A stretch of DNA of 64,000 nucleotides from Fuerstiella marisgermanici (GTDB lineage Bacteria; Planctomycetota; Planctomycetia; Planctomycetales; Planctomycetaceae): contig NZ_CP017641.1 in the NCBI RefSeq assembly GCF_001983935.1, positions 2,976,001 through 3,040,000 of the forward strand. Reading direction: 5' to 3'. Position numbers and translations under genes: made by a program. Below the pieces are notes generated by a model. It saw only the letters and a list, made by a program, of their open reading frames with translations, was not told the origin of the DNA and made no database searches. Below are positions 50,571 through 60,075 of this stretch, in pieces. The number at the start of each line of letters is the position of its first letter. The stretch's first letter is position 1.

Positions 50571-53500
50571 ATGGCGGACGCGAACACAAACGGGGACTCA
50601 GTCAAGGAGGGAACGGCGGATGACGAACTGCAGGTTCGTTTCGATAAGGTGCTTCGGAAAGAACGCGAAGCGATTCGGCGGCGGCGTGAATCGTTTCTGC
50701 CGCCGGAAGACGGGCTGCCACAAAACCTGACGGGACTCGTGTTTTCCGGCGGTGGCATTCGTAGCGCAACGTTCAATCTGGGAATTCTGCAAGCGCTGGC
50801 CGCATTCGATTCGCAACATGAGGCACCAGACAAGGATGCGGACGATGCATCAAACGCCGTTGATCGTCCGGCGACGACCGCGCCTGATTCCAACGACGAT
50901 AAACAGCCCGGTCACCGCGAGACCGGTATTCTGCAGGCGTTCGACTACCTGTCGACTGTTTCCGGCGGTGGCTACATTGGAAGCTGGTTGTCGTCGTGGA
51001 TCTACCACGAATCCGTCTGTACGGAACAGAAGTCCGACAAGAACAAGCCGGGTTCAACTAAGCCGCCATGTCTGTCGGCGTTGGTGAGTGTTCAACGCAA
51101 GCTCGCTCGTTCTGTGACTCGCAACCGTCGAGCGGATTCGGGCAATCAGATTGAACCGCAACAGGTGGCTCACCTGCGACAGTTCAGCAACTACCTGTCG
51201 CCTCAAGTGGGTCTGTTTTCATGCGATACATGGACACTGCTGTCGATCTATCTCCGCAATTTTCTGCTGAACCTGTTGCCGCTGGTGTTGCTCGCGTTTT
51301 CAGGACTCATCGGCGTACTGCTGATGGTCAAGATATTCGGCGCTTCCTTTAGCGAAAAAGTCGACTTTTGGGCGACGCCCTCACTTTTTCCGGGCATGAC
51401 GCTGGCCCGTGTGTACGCGGTGCTTCTGACAATGCTGGGCTGGCTGACTTTCGCGCGCTGCCTTGCTGCCGTGAAACGAGCTCCCCGATCGTGGAGTACA
51501 TTTTCGCCTGCGTTCTGGAAACTACTCTGGGTAATTCGTAACCCTGTTCGGGCAGCGAAAGGTGAAGAGCCGTCGGACGAACCGAAATTGGGCGACACGG
51601 CTTACACAATTCGAAGCATGACAGCGACAGTTGTCTGTTGTTCACTAACAGCCGTCTGCGCCGTTCCGTTCCTGGCGATGCACGATCGGCTGGAAAGGTT
51701 TGGAAGATGGATCTGCAGCGTATCTGGCCTGCAGACCTGGGCGGACGGGGGTACTGATGGGATTCTGAAATCTGTGGGAGAATTCGCCACCAGGGAACCG
51801 GCACTGATCGCATTGATGTCGTACGCGGCAATGCTGCATGCGGGGCCGGCTCTGTTTACCTTTTTTCACAAGGGACCAGACCCGAAGAAATCGTGGAGCC
51901 TCGGCCAGCGAATATGGAGTACCGGGGCGTCAGTCGCGTTCGGCACGATTTCCGGAGCTGTGGGTGGGCTTGTACTGTGGTTGTGCGTTGTCAGCCCCGA
52001 CTGGAACGCGGCGGAAGAACCGGATCTCTACGTTGTCCTTGGCCCTCCGATCGTTTTGATGACGTTCTTTCTGGGCGTTGTTTGTGAGGTTGGATTTTCT
52101 TCGCGCAGTTCGTCCGTGCACGAACGTGAATGGTGGGCTCGCTTTGGCAGTTGGATGCTGATCATTGGATGCACCTGGCTGTTCGTTACGAGCGTCGCCG
52201 CGTATTCCGGCGCCGTGATCGACTGGCTGACTCCCAAGCTGCACGCAGCGGTGGCAACAGGAGCCATCAGTCTTTCGGCGGTGGGAGCGTGGCTGGGACA
52301 GCGATCCAACACCAGGAACAGTGGCACAGGACCGGTTAGCAATTTGGTTGTCCGGCTTGCTCCGGGGCTGTTTGTGGTCGGGCTGGTGATGTGCCTGTCA
52401 TGGGTCGTCCGAACGAATGTATTGCAGGTCGCCAGTGAAAAGGAAGTACCGCTGCAGTACACGGAGCCGGTTCCCAAGTATGCACCGCGCAGCACAAAGA
52501 CGACTCTCAGCATAGCGAAAGACGGTTCTGCGTCGTCTGTCCGAAGCGCTGAAACAACGGAAGCAACCAGTCGTTATCCGCGCGTCTATCGGTTGGGCGT
52601 AGAACGGATTCGTCACGCGATTCAACACGCTTACTCCAGCACGTTGTGGCTGTGCTTGATCGTGCCGGCGGCCGTGGCGTTGGTGCTCTCCACGCGATTC
52701 GACATTAATCAACATTCCCTCAATCGCGGCTACGCGAATCGACTGATCCGCTGCTATCTGGGGGCGACCAACCCCAACCGACGCCCTCAGGCAACCACGG
52801 GCTTCGATCCGGAAGACGACTTTCCGGTGGCGTCACTGTCCCCACTTCCGCCGGGAGTCCGAATTGAACCTGAAGAACCTGACCTGCTGGAACGTCTTTA
52901 CCGAGGGCTCGTGATCGGCCTGCCGCTTGCCTACAACGTCGCGACAGAAAACATCACACAGAAGCCAACGGAACAGGACTCAGCAGACGACAAGCCGCCT
53001 CGTTTCTACGACGGGCCTTTGCATCTGATTAACACCGCACTGAATGTGTTTTCCAGCCACGACTTAAGTCGTCAGGAACGGCGTGCAGAATCGTTTGTGA
53101 TTTCTCCATTGTACACCGGCTACGTACTGGCTGGGGAAACACAACAAACGCCGTCGGCTCCACAAAAGAGCGACACTCTTCCCGAGCAGACGGCCGAAAC
53201 ATTTGAAGAACCGCCGTTGGAATATTTCGTTCCGACGGCGGGTTACGCAGACGATATCAAACTTGGTTCGGCGTTCGCCATTTCAGGAGCGGCCGCCAGT
53301 CCAAACATGGGATATCACACCATGCCATCGCTGGCGGCGCTGATGACCTTGTTCAACGTTCGAACAGGTTGGTGGCTGCCGAACACCAATCAAACAGACC
53401 GAGTTGCTTTGCACAGTTCCGGTCCGTGGTACGGATTACGATACGTGGCACGCGAACTCTTCAGCCGTACCACGCGACGTTCCAAATACATCTACACCAG

Positions 53501-54179
53501 CGATGGCGGACACTTCGAAAACCTTGGCGCGTACGAACTGATTCGGCGGCGCTGTCGGTTTATCATCGTGACAGACGCGACCGCCGACCCATTGTATCAG
53601 GGCTACGACTTTGCAGGTCTGGTTCGCAAGTGCCGGATTGACTTCGGTGTTGAAATTGAAATTTCGACGCACGGCATCGAACCGGACGGCATCGCTACGA
53701 TGCGGGCCGGGAAGCAGCGAGTCACACTTGATGATCGCATCTCCGGCTGCAACTATGCTCTGGGCATCATTCGCTATCCGCCATCGGAAGTGACAGACGA
53801 AGAGGCGGCGGAACCATCGTTGAATTCGGACGGGCTATTGATTTACATCAAATCATCGATGGCCGAAGCTGACGCAAAAGACCAACCCGATTTGCGCGAG
53901 TACGCTCTTCTGAATCCTTCGTTTCCGCATGAACCGACGCTGGATCAGTTTTTCAGCGAATCTCAGTTCGAAAGTTATCGCCTGCTGGGCGATCGAGTGA
54001 TGACTCGCGTACTAAAGGACTTGTTCCAGCCGCCAGACGACGACGATGCGGATGACGCCCCACGAGCTAATCAACCGGAGGCCGAATCTGCACGCGACGC
54101 GGATGTGGCGACGGGCGAGCGTCAAATCGACACTGGACAGCCCCAGACCAAAGGCGAACCACTGGCGCTCGCGCTCTAG
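50571..54179 (+). CDS. Patatin-like phospholipase interrupted by a multi-span membrane domain
   Basis: 1202 residues. N-terminal patatin elements: oxyanion loop FSGGGIRSATFNLG (about 58-71) and a nucleophile Ser near 131 in STVSGGGYIG. About eight to ten hydrophobic spans follow between roughly 220 and 710 (for example NLLPLVLLAFSGLIGVLLMV). The second half of the fold returns near 960-1060 with the catalytic Asp in TSDGGHFENLGAYELIRR (about 977-980). Thus the Ser and Asp of the dyad are separated by some 850 residues. Patatins hydrolyse membrane lipids; here the domain would sit at the membrane itself. The last 40 residues are acidic and glutamine-rich. Confidence 0.78.
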   Translation: MADANTNGDSVKEGTADDELQVRFDKVLRKEREAIRRRRESFLPPEDGLPQNLTGLVFSGGGIRSATFNLGILQALAAFDSQHEAPDKDADDASNAVDRPATTAPDSNDDKQPGHRETGILQAFDYLSTVSGGGYIGSWLSSWIYHESVCTEQKSDKNKPGSTKPPCLSALVSVQRKLARSVTRNRRADSGNQIEPQQVAHLRQFSNYLSPQVGLFSCDTWTLLSIYLRNFLLNLLPLVLLAFSGLIGVLLMVKIFGASFSEKVDFWATPSLFPGMTLARVYAVLLTMLGWLTFARCLAAVKRAPRSWSTFSPAFWKLLWVIRNPVRAAKGEEPSDEPKLGDTAYTIRSMTATVVCCSLTAVCAVPFLAMHDRLERFGRWICSVSGLQTWADGGTDGILKSVGEFATREPALIALMSYAAMLHAGPALFTFFHKGPDPKKSWSLGQRIWSTGASVAFGTISGAVGGLVLWLCVVSPDWNAAEEPDLYVVLGPPIVLMTFFLGVVCEVGFSSRSSSVHEREWWARFGSWMLIIGCTWLFVTSVAAYSGAVIDWLTPKLHAAVATGAISLSAVGAWLGQRSNTRNSGTGPVSNLVVRLAPGLFVVGLVMCLSWVVRTNVLQVASEKEVPLQYTEPVPKYAPRSTKTTLSIAKDGSASSVRSAETTEATSRYPRVYRLGVERIRHAIQHAYSSTLWLCLIVPAAVALVLSTRFDINQHSLNRGYANRLIRCYLGATNPNRRPQATTGFDPEDDFPVASLSPLPPGVRIEPEEPDLLERLYRGLVIGLPLAYNVATENITQKPTEQDSADDKPPRFYDGPLHLINTALNVFSSHDLSRQERRAESFVISPLYTGYVLAGETQQTPSAPQKSDTLPEQTAETFEEPPLEYFVPTAGYADDIKLGSAFAISGAAASPNMGYHTMPSLAALMTLFNVRTGWWLPNTNQTDRVALHSSGPWYGLRYVARELFSRTTRRSKYIYTSDGGHFENLGAYELIRRRCRFIIVTDATADPLYQGYDFAGLVRKCRIDFGVEIEISTHGIEPDGIATMRAGKQRVTLDDRISGCNYALGIIRYPPSEVTDEEAAEPSLNSDGLLIYIKSSMAEADAKDQPDLREYALLNPSFPHEPTLDQFFSESQFESYRLLGDRVMTRVLKDLFQPPDDDDADDAPRANQPEAESARDADVATGERQIDTGQPQTKGEPLALAL

Positions 54180-54191
54180 AATCTTGTCGAC

Positions 54192-54419
54192 ATGAAACGC
54201 AGCTACAGTGCTCAGGACATGTCGTCGGTCACATCGCTGCCATCCGGCTGGATTGACGCCCGTCCCGGCGGCGGGCCACCGGAACCAACGGTGCATTCTG
54301 TCAGCAATGTGGAATCCGTACGACGAGACGTTAAGTTAAAGAAGATCGAGCAGCGGCGCGAAGAACTGCAGATACTAGTTGACAAGTTCACCGCCCACTG
54401 CCGTCGCTACACGCGGTGA
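54192..54419 (+). CDS. Small hypothetical protein
   Basis: 75 residues starting 12 bases after the patatin gene, same strand, ending three bases from the convergent 1104-residue gene. N-terminal Ser/Pro/Gly-rich portion (SLPSGWIDARPGGGPPEP), then an amphipathic basic helix (VKLKKIEQRREELQILVDKF). No family recognised; the helix might bind a partner or membrane. The tight spacing supports expression with the patatin gene. Confidence 0.5.
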   Translation: MKRSYSAQDMSSVTSLPSGWIDARPGGGPPEPTVHSVSNVESVRRDVKLKKIEQRREELQILVDKFTAHCRRYTR

Positions 54420-54421
54420 TC

Positions 54422-57400
54422 TTATGGCTTCTGCACTTCCAACCTGATGTTCAGGTAAAGGTCATTGGCCACGGGTACCGACGCCAGGTTGCCCATCTTC
54501 AACTCTGCCCGAATGCGGACCTCATAGTCACGCGATACTTTTGCGTTACCGGCGTCTTCCGCGTTGATCCACCCGATAGATTCTTTCATCAAATCCTTTT
54601 GCAGTTTCACAAACCCGACTTCGGAAAGCTCATACGCTCTGGCCGCTTCGTTCCAGGTTAGCGTCAGGCCTTCCACATTGGAGCCTGTTGGCTCCTGTAC
54701 CTTTGTCGTGAGGCCCAGATCTTGGGACGTCAGGACAAGTGTCAATGTGGCGCTGGCGGGCTGAGGGAACTCACCATCGGGCACGGCCACGCCGATCGTG
54801 AATGGTCGTGGCATGAAGGCCGTTGCTTGGGCCGGATCCAGTTCCGTGTCGTTACTGCCGGATTTCAAACCGACACGATACCCAACTTGTAAGTTCTCCC
54901 GCGTCCACAGAAATGCAGAAGAACTTGCGCTGTCCGTGACAACGGGAATTTCCAGCGGTTGCGATACGCCATACGGAGTCGCCACATGCACGTTCACCAC
55001 GTGTTCGGGCTGCTCGCAGCGTTCTTTCCGGTTGCATTGAAAGCTATCAACCACCGCGACGCCGGCCGGGATCGTCACCTGCATCACCTGTCGGCTGATG
55101 AGTGAAAAATGGAGTTGCCGGTTGCCAGCGAGAACTCGCGTATCGTGGACACTAAAATTATTGCCCACCAGATACAGGATGGTTTCCCGTGCCGGGTCGA
55201 CGCCCGGCATGCCATAAAAGTCCAGCAGTTCTGGCGCAAGATCAGTGATGCCGGAGGAGAACATTTCAAACCCGCCCAACGTGTTCTCATTGGGAACTCG
55301 CGCATGAACCGTTTGCAGCGGCAGCTTCTTCGCCAGCTGATCGGCGCGACGCATCAGGCGCTGGACTTCGCCGTCTCGGTAGCATGCTGCTTCCGCTGCG
55401 ATACTACATGTCGCATTCTCCATCAGACGAATTTTGTGACTCAGGTACATATTGTCCTGAATACTGGTCCGCGTGTCAGACGGATCTCGCAACGCATGCT
55501 TGCCCAGCGGAAAGTAAGATCCGCGCGCGTCGAAGGTGACGTGAGTGATAAACGACGGCATCAGCACCATCGCAGTGCATTCACGCATGCCGGGTTCGAT
55601 TTCCCACGATCGCCGCAGGTCGTCTTTGTCCGGACCGCCCCGCAGAAGTTCTCGAAAAATGGTTGTGCTGGTGCTGGAAAACGGAGGTGTCTGAACTCGC
55701 GGATAAAATCGCCAACCGAAAACGTCTTTGCCATGACCGAAAGCCGCCGCTGTACGGTTTAAGGCGATGGTTTCCATATCCATTTCGATACGACGAACGT
55801 AGCGAGTCATATTTTGAGCGCTCATGCGTCCCTGAGCGAACGCCAGCGCCATGGCCAGTTGCATCTCACGACGCATGCTGAACGAATCGGCAACGTTCTG
55901 ATCCTGAGCGATCGGGTCAAGCGCGAAGACATGGATCGGCCAGCGGCACCGCACGTAATCGGCGAACACCTGACGTGCTTGTGGATCGGGATTCGGAGCA
56001 CAGAACAGCATCTCGCCGGAATTCACGCACTGACAGTTTGGGTCGGAACTGACGTGCCGAATGTCTTCGTTGAGGCGTTCATTCAGCAAAGCCGCTTCCA
56101 CCACCACGGCCCAGGCCAGCGATGTGGTCACTGACGGCACATACATTTCGACTGACGCGTCTGGCGACGTGTGAACTTTCAAAACGCGAGCGAACTCGTT
56201 GGTGATTCGGACGCGATCATCAAACAGCGACCGAATGTTCTCATGAGTCATATTGCGAATTCGAGCGGGCAGACTTTGACCGGAATATTCATCCGCCAGC
56301 ATCATCCCTGGATCCGACATCATCAATGCAGCAGACGAGCCCGGCGTGACCGCCAGATCAAATGCTGCCTGTAGTTCTTCCTGAAGATAGCTGCGTACAT
56401 CGGCCAGGTGAATGATCTGTCCCGGCGCGCTGCGTTGCCTCAGGTCGTAGGCGAGACTCACCAGTTCGTGAACCCCAAAGGTAAACGGAATCTGTGACGA
56501 CGACAGAGGTTCGCGCGCTCGCCGCGTGACTGAACCGACTCCGGTTTGCAGCAACTGCGGCGCGACCGAATAGATTTCTCGCCCCAGCGTACTGATCGCC
56601 TGCTGCAGCCGTGCCGGGTTGCTCTGAACGCTGCTCAACGCCTGCGATTCGACTGCCCGGATGTTGGGCGGCGTGAAAGGCAGGCCTGCCGCCATTTCGC
56701 GAGCGTCCTGAGCGCGAGTGAGCTCTTCCTGTTGACCTCGGTTCACTGCGTATCCGTTGGCGATACCATGTTCGCCATAGTACAGCCGCACCAACGCTCC
56801 GTCTTCGCCTTCCAGAAATCTGCTGAGTACCACATTCGACTGTCCCTGAGACGTCAGCGGTATTTCCAATTGCGGCAGTTCTTCGGCCATTTTGCGGACC
56901 ACTGGGCTAAGCAGATCCAGCAGATCGTTGATCACCAGTTGCCGAAACGTGACCGGCAGCAGTTCTTCTGTCACATGCGGCGTGGCTGTGATGGTGACTT
57001 CGGCACCGTGATTGCGCCGTGTCTTCGATCCCGGCATGATCGACACCGGGATGCGCACAAGATTCATCGAATAGCCAGGCGAATCCGACGTGTCATCGCC
57101 CTCATTCATGCGGCGAATTTCGTGCAGATGATTTAGGTAGCGGGCCTTCTGGTCGAGAAGGATTTCAGGTTCGATACTGATGCCCTTAGCTTTGACCTTG
57201 AAGTCGCCATCCAATAGGCCGTGCGTTGGCGTCACGTAAAGCACCTGGTTTGTTGGCTTTGTAATTTCACCGCCTGGCCTCGTTTGTTGCGGCAGACCGT
57301 CGACAAGATTACTGGCCTGATTCACGTTGAGATTCGGCACGTTGGTCGGGTTGCCGTCGCTGAGATCAACTCCCGAACCGACGGCGCTAATAGCCAGGGC

Positions 57401-57736
57401 ATTCGCGAGAAATGCCTGGTCAGTTCGGCTGATGGCGGCGTTGATGCGAAATTCGAACTGATCGAGTTCCTTCGCCATTTCGCGTTCGAATTCTTCGCGG
57501 TGGCGAGTCAGCCGTGCTTCGCCCCAGATGTCGGGAGCTTTCACTGCGACTGTGCCGTCCGCATTTAGCTTCTTTTCGATATCATCCAGCGTTTTTGCGA
57601 GCTGAATGACGGCCGAGTCTGTTGCTGGCCTGCGGCGGAAAAATCGCGAGAAATCGAAGGCATCAGCCGCGAAACTGACAGCGGGAGAAATGATAAGCGT
57701 GAGACTAAGCGCGACGCAGCAAATAGATCTGAACAT
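54422..57736 (-). CDS. Large secreted protein of unknown function
   Basis: 1104 residues. Signal peptide SICCVALSLTLIISPAVSFA with cleavage near AADAF. The central part is helical (HREEFEREMAKELDQFEFRI, QAISTLGREIYSVAPQLLQ) with ASP-rich loops, and the C-terminal 250 residues look like two immunoglobulin-like beta domains (TIGVAVPDGEFPQPASATLT and VSRDYEVRIRAELKMGNLAS). No catalytic or repeat signature is visible. Convergent with the 75-residue gene and divergent from 57977 with a 240-bp gap. Confidence 0.7.
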   Translation of the reverse strand: MFRSICCVALSLTLIISPAVSFAADAFDFSRFFRRRPATDSAVIQLAKTLDDIEKKLNADGTVAVKAPDIWGEARLTRHREEFEREMAKELDQFEFRINAAISRTDQAFLANALAISAVGSGVDLSDGNPTNVPNLNVNQASNLVDGLPQQTRPGGEITKPTNQVLYVTPTHGLLDGDFKVKAKGISIEPEILLDQKARYLNHLHEIRRMNEGDDTSDSPGYSMNLVRIPVSIMPGSKTRRNHGAEVTITATPHVTEELLPVTFRQLVINDLLDLLSPVVRKMAEELPQLEIPLTSQGQSNVVLSRFLEGEDGALVRLYYGEHGIANGYAVNRGQQEELTRAQDAREMAAGLPFTPPNIRAVESQALSSVQSNPARLQQAISTLGREIYSVAPQLLQTGVGSVTRRAREPLSSSQIPFTFGVHELVSLAYDLRQRSAPGQIIHLADVRSYLQEELQAAFDLAVTPGSSAALMMSDPGMMLADEYSGQSLPARIRNMTHENIRSLFDDRVRITNEFARVLKVHTSPDASVEMYVPSVTTSLAWAVVVEAALLNERLNEDIRHVSSDPNCQCVNSGEMLFCAPNPDPQARQVFADYVRCRWPIHVFALDPIAQDQNVADSFSMRREMQLAMALAFAQGRMSAQNMTRYVRRIEMDMETIALNRTAAAFGHGKDVFGWRFYPRVQTPPFSSTSTTIFRELLRGGPDKDDLRRSWEIEPGMRECTAMVLMPSFITHVTFDARGSYFPLGKHALRDPSDTRTSIQDNMYLSHKIRLMENATCSIAAEAACYRDGEVQRLMRRADQLAKKLPLQTVHARVPNENTLGGFEMFSSGITDLAPELLDFYGMPGVDPARETILYLVGNNFSVHDTRVLAGNRQLHFSLISRQVMQVTIPAGVAVVDSFQCNRKERCEQPEHVVNVHVATPYGVSQPLEIPVVTDSASSSAFLWTRENLQVGYRVGLKSGSNDTELDPAQATAFMPRPFTIGVAVPDGEFPQPASATLTLVLTSQDLGLTTKVQEPTGSNVEGLTLTWNEAARAYELSEVGFVKLQKDLMKESIGWINAEDAGNAKVSRDYEVRIRAELKMGNLASVPVANDLYLNIRLEVQKP

Positions 57737-57976
57737 CCGTGGCCCCTGTATTTCCTTTGATCGTTTTCGCCGTTCCTCAACAGATTTGACTGCCGTTTCC
57801 CGTAGCCTGGTTGTAGTCTGTCCTCATCACTATCGGCGTTTAAAAGGTCGCCTGAGGGGGTAATCACCACCGTTACATCGGGATTGTTCGACATAACCGG
57901 TGCTGACCGTCGAAGTCCCATCCGGTTTGCGTAACGCCATCAACCCGCAAAGTTTGACACTCATTAAGCGTGCCGC

Positions 57977-58768
57977 ATGCTTCATGTCCCCAAAATTCAG
58001 CAGTGCCTGGTTGCCACAATCGTGCTTGTTTCCAGTGCCATCGTTCCCCAAAACGCGTTCGCCAGAGTCGATCAGCCAGCCTCGGCATCAGAAGATGACC
58101 ACGACACCGACGACAATGATTCCGCAAGCAGTCATGGGGCAGCAGCGGCTCAGAACGCGAACACCGGTTCCAGCGTAGATGCTGAAGCCAAGGTCGAAAA
58201 ACTATCGTGCGATCCGATCGATCTGCACATTAAAAATGCATCGACTGCGTTAGAAACGCTGCCGGTGTTGATCGACGCGGTGCGGACGCAGATCGCGGTA
58301 TGCCCCGGACAAGTCGGCGGCGAGTGTTGTGACAATGCCGTTCGACGGGCGGTTCTTGAGGCTCGTCTGAGGAGCATGGAACGGTTACAGAGTCGTCTGT
58401 GCCAGATCGGGCAGCGTGCGGGGCGAGTGGAATTGCAAATTAGAAATGCGTTGCGGGCTGTGCCGCTGGATGCGTATGTCACGACGAGTGAGCAACAGCG
58501 TTTGGATGCCACGCTACGCAAACTCAGACGCCTTCGCGATCAATTGCATGCTGCTACCGTCGCAGAAATTGTTGCGTACCATCGCCGGTTAGTCCGCGCT
58601 GAGGAATCGGCGATGCCGTCGGCTGCAATCTCCGACGCCGCTGAGCTGCAGTCGGAAACAGTCCTCACTCCGATGCCGATCGACAAACCAACTACGACGG
58701 AAAATGCTGAAGCTCCGTCCAGGGCAGAAGCTGCGAAGGAACACGACCTGACGATCCCAAAACCATAG
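57977..58768 (+). CDS. Secreted helical protein of unknown function
   Basis: 263 residues. Signal-like CLVATIVLVSSAIVPQNAFA, then an acidic Asp/Ser linker (SEDDHDTDDNDSASSHG). The core from about 75 to 200 is helical with cysteines in LSCDPIDLH, AVCPGQVGGECCDNAV and SRLCQIGQ that could form disulfides. A Pro/Ala/Glu-rich tail ends in DLTIPKP. No recognised family. It diverges from the 1104-residue gene and converges on the NMT1-like gene. Confidence 0.6.
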   Translation: MLHVPKIQQCLVATIVLVSSAIVPQNAFARVDQPASASEDDHDTDDNDSASSHGAAAAQNANTGSSVDAEAKVEKLSCDPIDLHIKNASTALETLPVLIDAVRTQIAVCPGQVGGECCDNAVRRAVLEARLRSMERLQSRLCQIGQRAGRVELQIRNALRAVPLDAYVTTSEQQRLDATLRKLRRLRDQLHAATVAEIVAYHRRLVRAEESAMPSAAISDAAELQSETVLTPMPIDKPTTTENAEAPSRAEAAKEHDLTIPKP

Positions 58769-58783
58769 CTGACATCGCTCAGG

Positions 58784-59794
58784 CTATGGTGTGTCCATCT
58801 CTGGCGGCGGCAGAAAGCCGGTGTTGAAGCAGGCGGCCGGGTCGACGCTGTCGGCGTCGATTTCTTCCAGTTCTTCGATTTGTTGCACAAGAGTCGTCCA
58901 GCGTTCGAGCGTCATGTTGCACAGCGGTGCGCCTTCCGCTGGCTGGCACAATGGCTGCATCGATTCCGCTCCGAAAGCCAGTGCGGCGAGACTCATGTCT
59001 TCATTGGCTTTGTTGATGGCCGCATTGATTGGTTCAGGGTCCGTGAGATACGACTGCCATCCGCGTACTGAAGCCGACACGACGGTACTCACAAGCGTCG
59101 GCTTCTGCTTGATCACGTCTTCCGTCGTGACCAGCAGACTCGAATACGGATTGAAGCCAATGTCCGACAGCATCAACACCTGAGGATCGCCGCCGTTGTC
59201 TTTGGCCAGAAACGGTTCGCTAAAAACGTAGCCCTGTTGAGCGAAGTCCTTCTTTTGCAGGAATTCGCCCACCTGACCACTGTACGGCACCATTGTGACG
59301 TTGGTCAGCGGCAGCTTCTTCTTCATCCACAGTGCAAACGGGCGACTGTCGCTGATGGCGAGTTCAACGTCTTTGATGTCTTGCAGAGTTTCAAAGCCGG
59401 CCGATTCGTGGACCATGATGCAGCGTGGCGACTGTTGCAGCGGAGCCGCCACGGCCACGACGGGTACGCCTTTGGCTCGCGCGAGAACCACCAGATCTGC
59501 ATTCGAGATCGCAAATTCAATTCGCCCGGCAGCGAGTTCCTGAATGACAAGGTTGGGAGCTCCCGGACCGCCCTGCCGAATATTGACGTTCAGCCCGGCT
59601 TCCTTGAAGTAGCCCAACTGGTCGGCGGCCACGTACCCGGCGTGCTCCGCTTCCGCGTACCAGTTCAAAGCGAGATCCACTTTGGTGAGGCCCGCCTCGC
59701 CAGCAGACTGATCGGACGAACCGCCTTCCCCTGCACAGCCAGCGATTAGCAAAGCTGCCATGGTTAGCATGAGTGAACTTTGAATTCGTATCAT
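58784..59794 (-). CDS. NMT1/THI5-like ABC substrate-binding lipoprotein
   Basis: 336 residues from ATG 59794 with AGGAG upstream; the longer frame is not protein-like. Lipobox LIAGC gives lipidation at about Cys19. The NMT1-like core begins KVDLALNWYAEAEHAGYVAA, then GLNVNIRQGGPGAPNL and RIEFAISNADLVVLARAKGV. Family members bind pyrimidine precursors, thiamine intermediates, taurine or sulfonates. No permease or ATPase of that type lies next to it; the upstream Opp genes belong to a different class, so it is an orphan here. Confidence 0.82.
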   Translation of the reverse strand: MIRIQSSLMLTMAALLIAGCAGEGGSSDQSAGEAGLTKVDLALNWYAEAEHAGYVAADQLGYFKEAGLNVNIRQGGPGAPNLVIQELAAGRIEFAISNADLVVLARAKGVPVVAVAAPLQQSPRCIMVHESAGFETLQDIKDVELAISDSRPFALWMKKKLPLTNVTMVPYSGQVGEFLQKKDFAQQGYVFSEPFLAKDNGGDPQVLMLSDIGFNPYSSLLVTTEDVIKQKPTLVSTVVSASVRGWQSYLTDPEPINAAINKANEDMSLAALAFGAESMQPLCQPAEGAPLCNMTLERWTTLVQQIEELEEIDADSVDPAACFNTGFLPPPEMDTP

Positions 59795-59811
59795 GGACGA
59801 TTCTCTCCTAA

Positions 59812-59828
59812 CAAGGGCCCGGCCCTTG
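59812..59828. promoter_or_regulatory. Near-perfect palindrome before the binding-protein gene
   Basis: CAAGGGCCCGGCCCTTG is an eight-base inverted repeat with one central base, placed directly upstream of the Shine-Dalgarno (AGGAG, about 59804-59808) of the NMT1-like gene on the minus strand. It could be an operator or an RNA hairpin affecting ribosome access; neither can be shown from sequence. Confidence 0.4.
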
Positions 59829-59975
59829 ACCCGTTTGGCGTGGGAAGCTGTTTGACATGGGAGATCGTACCGCCGAAACGCTCCCGTAAAGAAGCGCGCA
59901 GCGCGCGGATCTGACAGAGTTAGACTCTCATGCACAGGCAACAAAAAGAGATTTCAAATTGTAAAAATGCGATTG

Positions 59976-60019
59976 GCCCGGTAGGGCCGAAGCACGTAGC
60001 CGTTGGTGTCCGCCAACGG
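59976..60019 (-). terminator. Two hairpins after oppF, possible terminator
   Basis: On the minus strand after the OppF stop, CCGTTGG-CGGACA-CCAACGG (60019-60000) and then GGCCC-TACC-GGGCC (59989-59976) occur, followed by CGCATTTTTAC. The second hairpin plus the T-run resembles a weak intrinsic terminator separating oppF from the NMT1-like gene. Confidence 0.4.
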
Positions 60020-60075
60020 AACGGGAAGCGGGAGCTTCGGAACGAGGAAAAACTTCTCACGCCAGATCTCAAACA

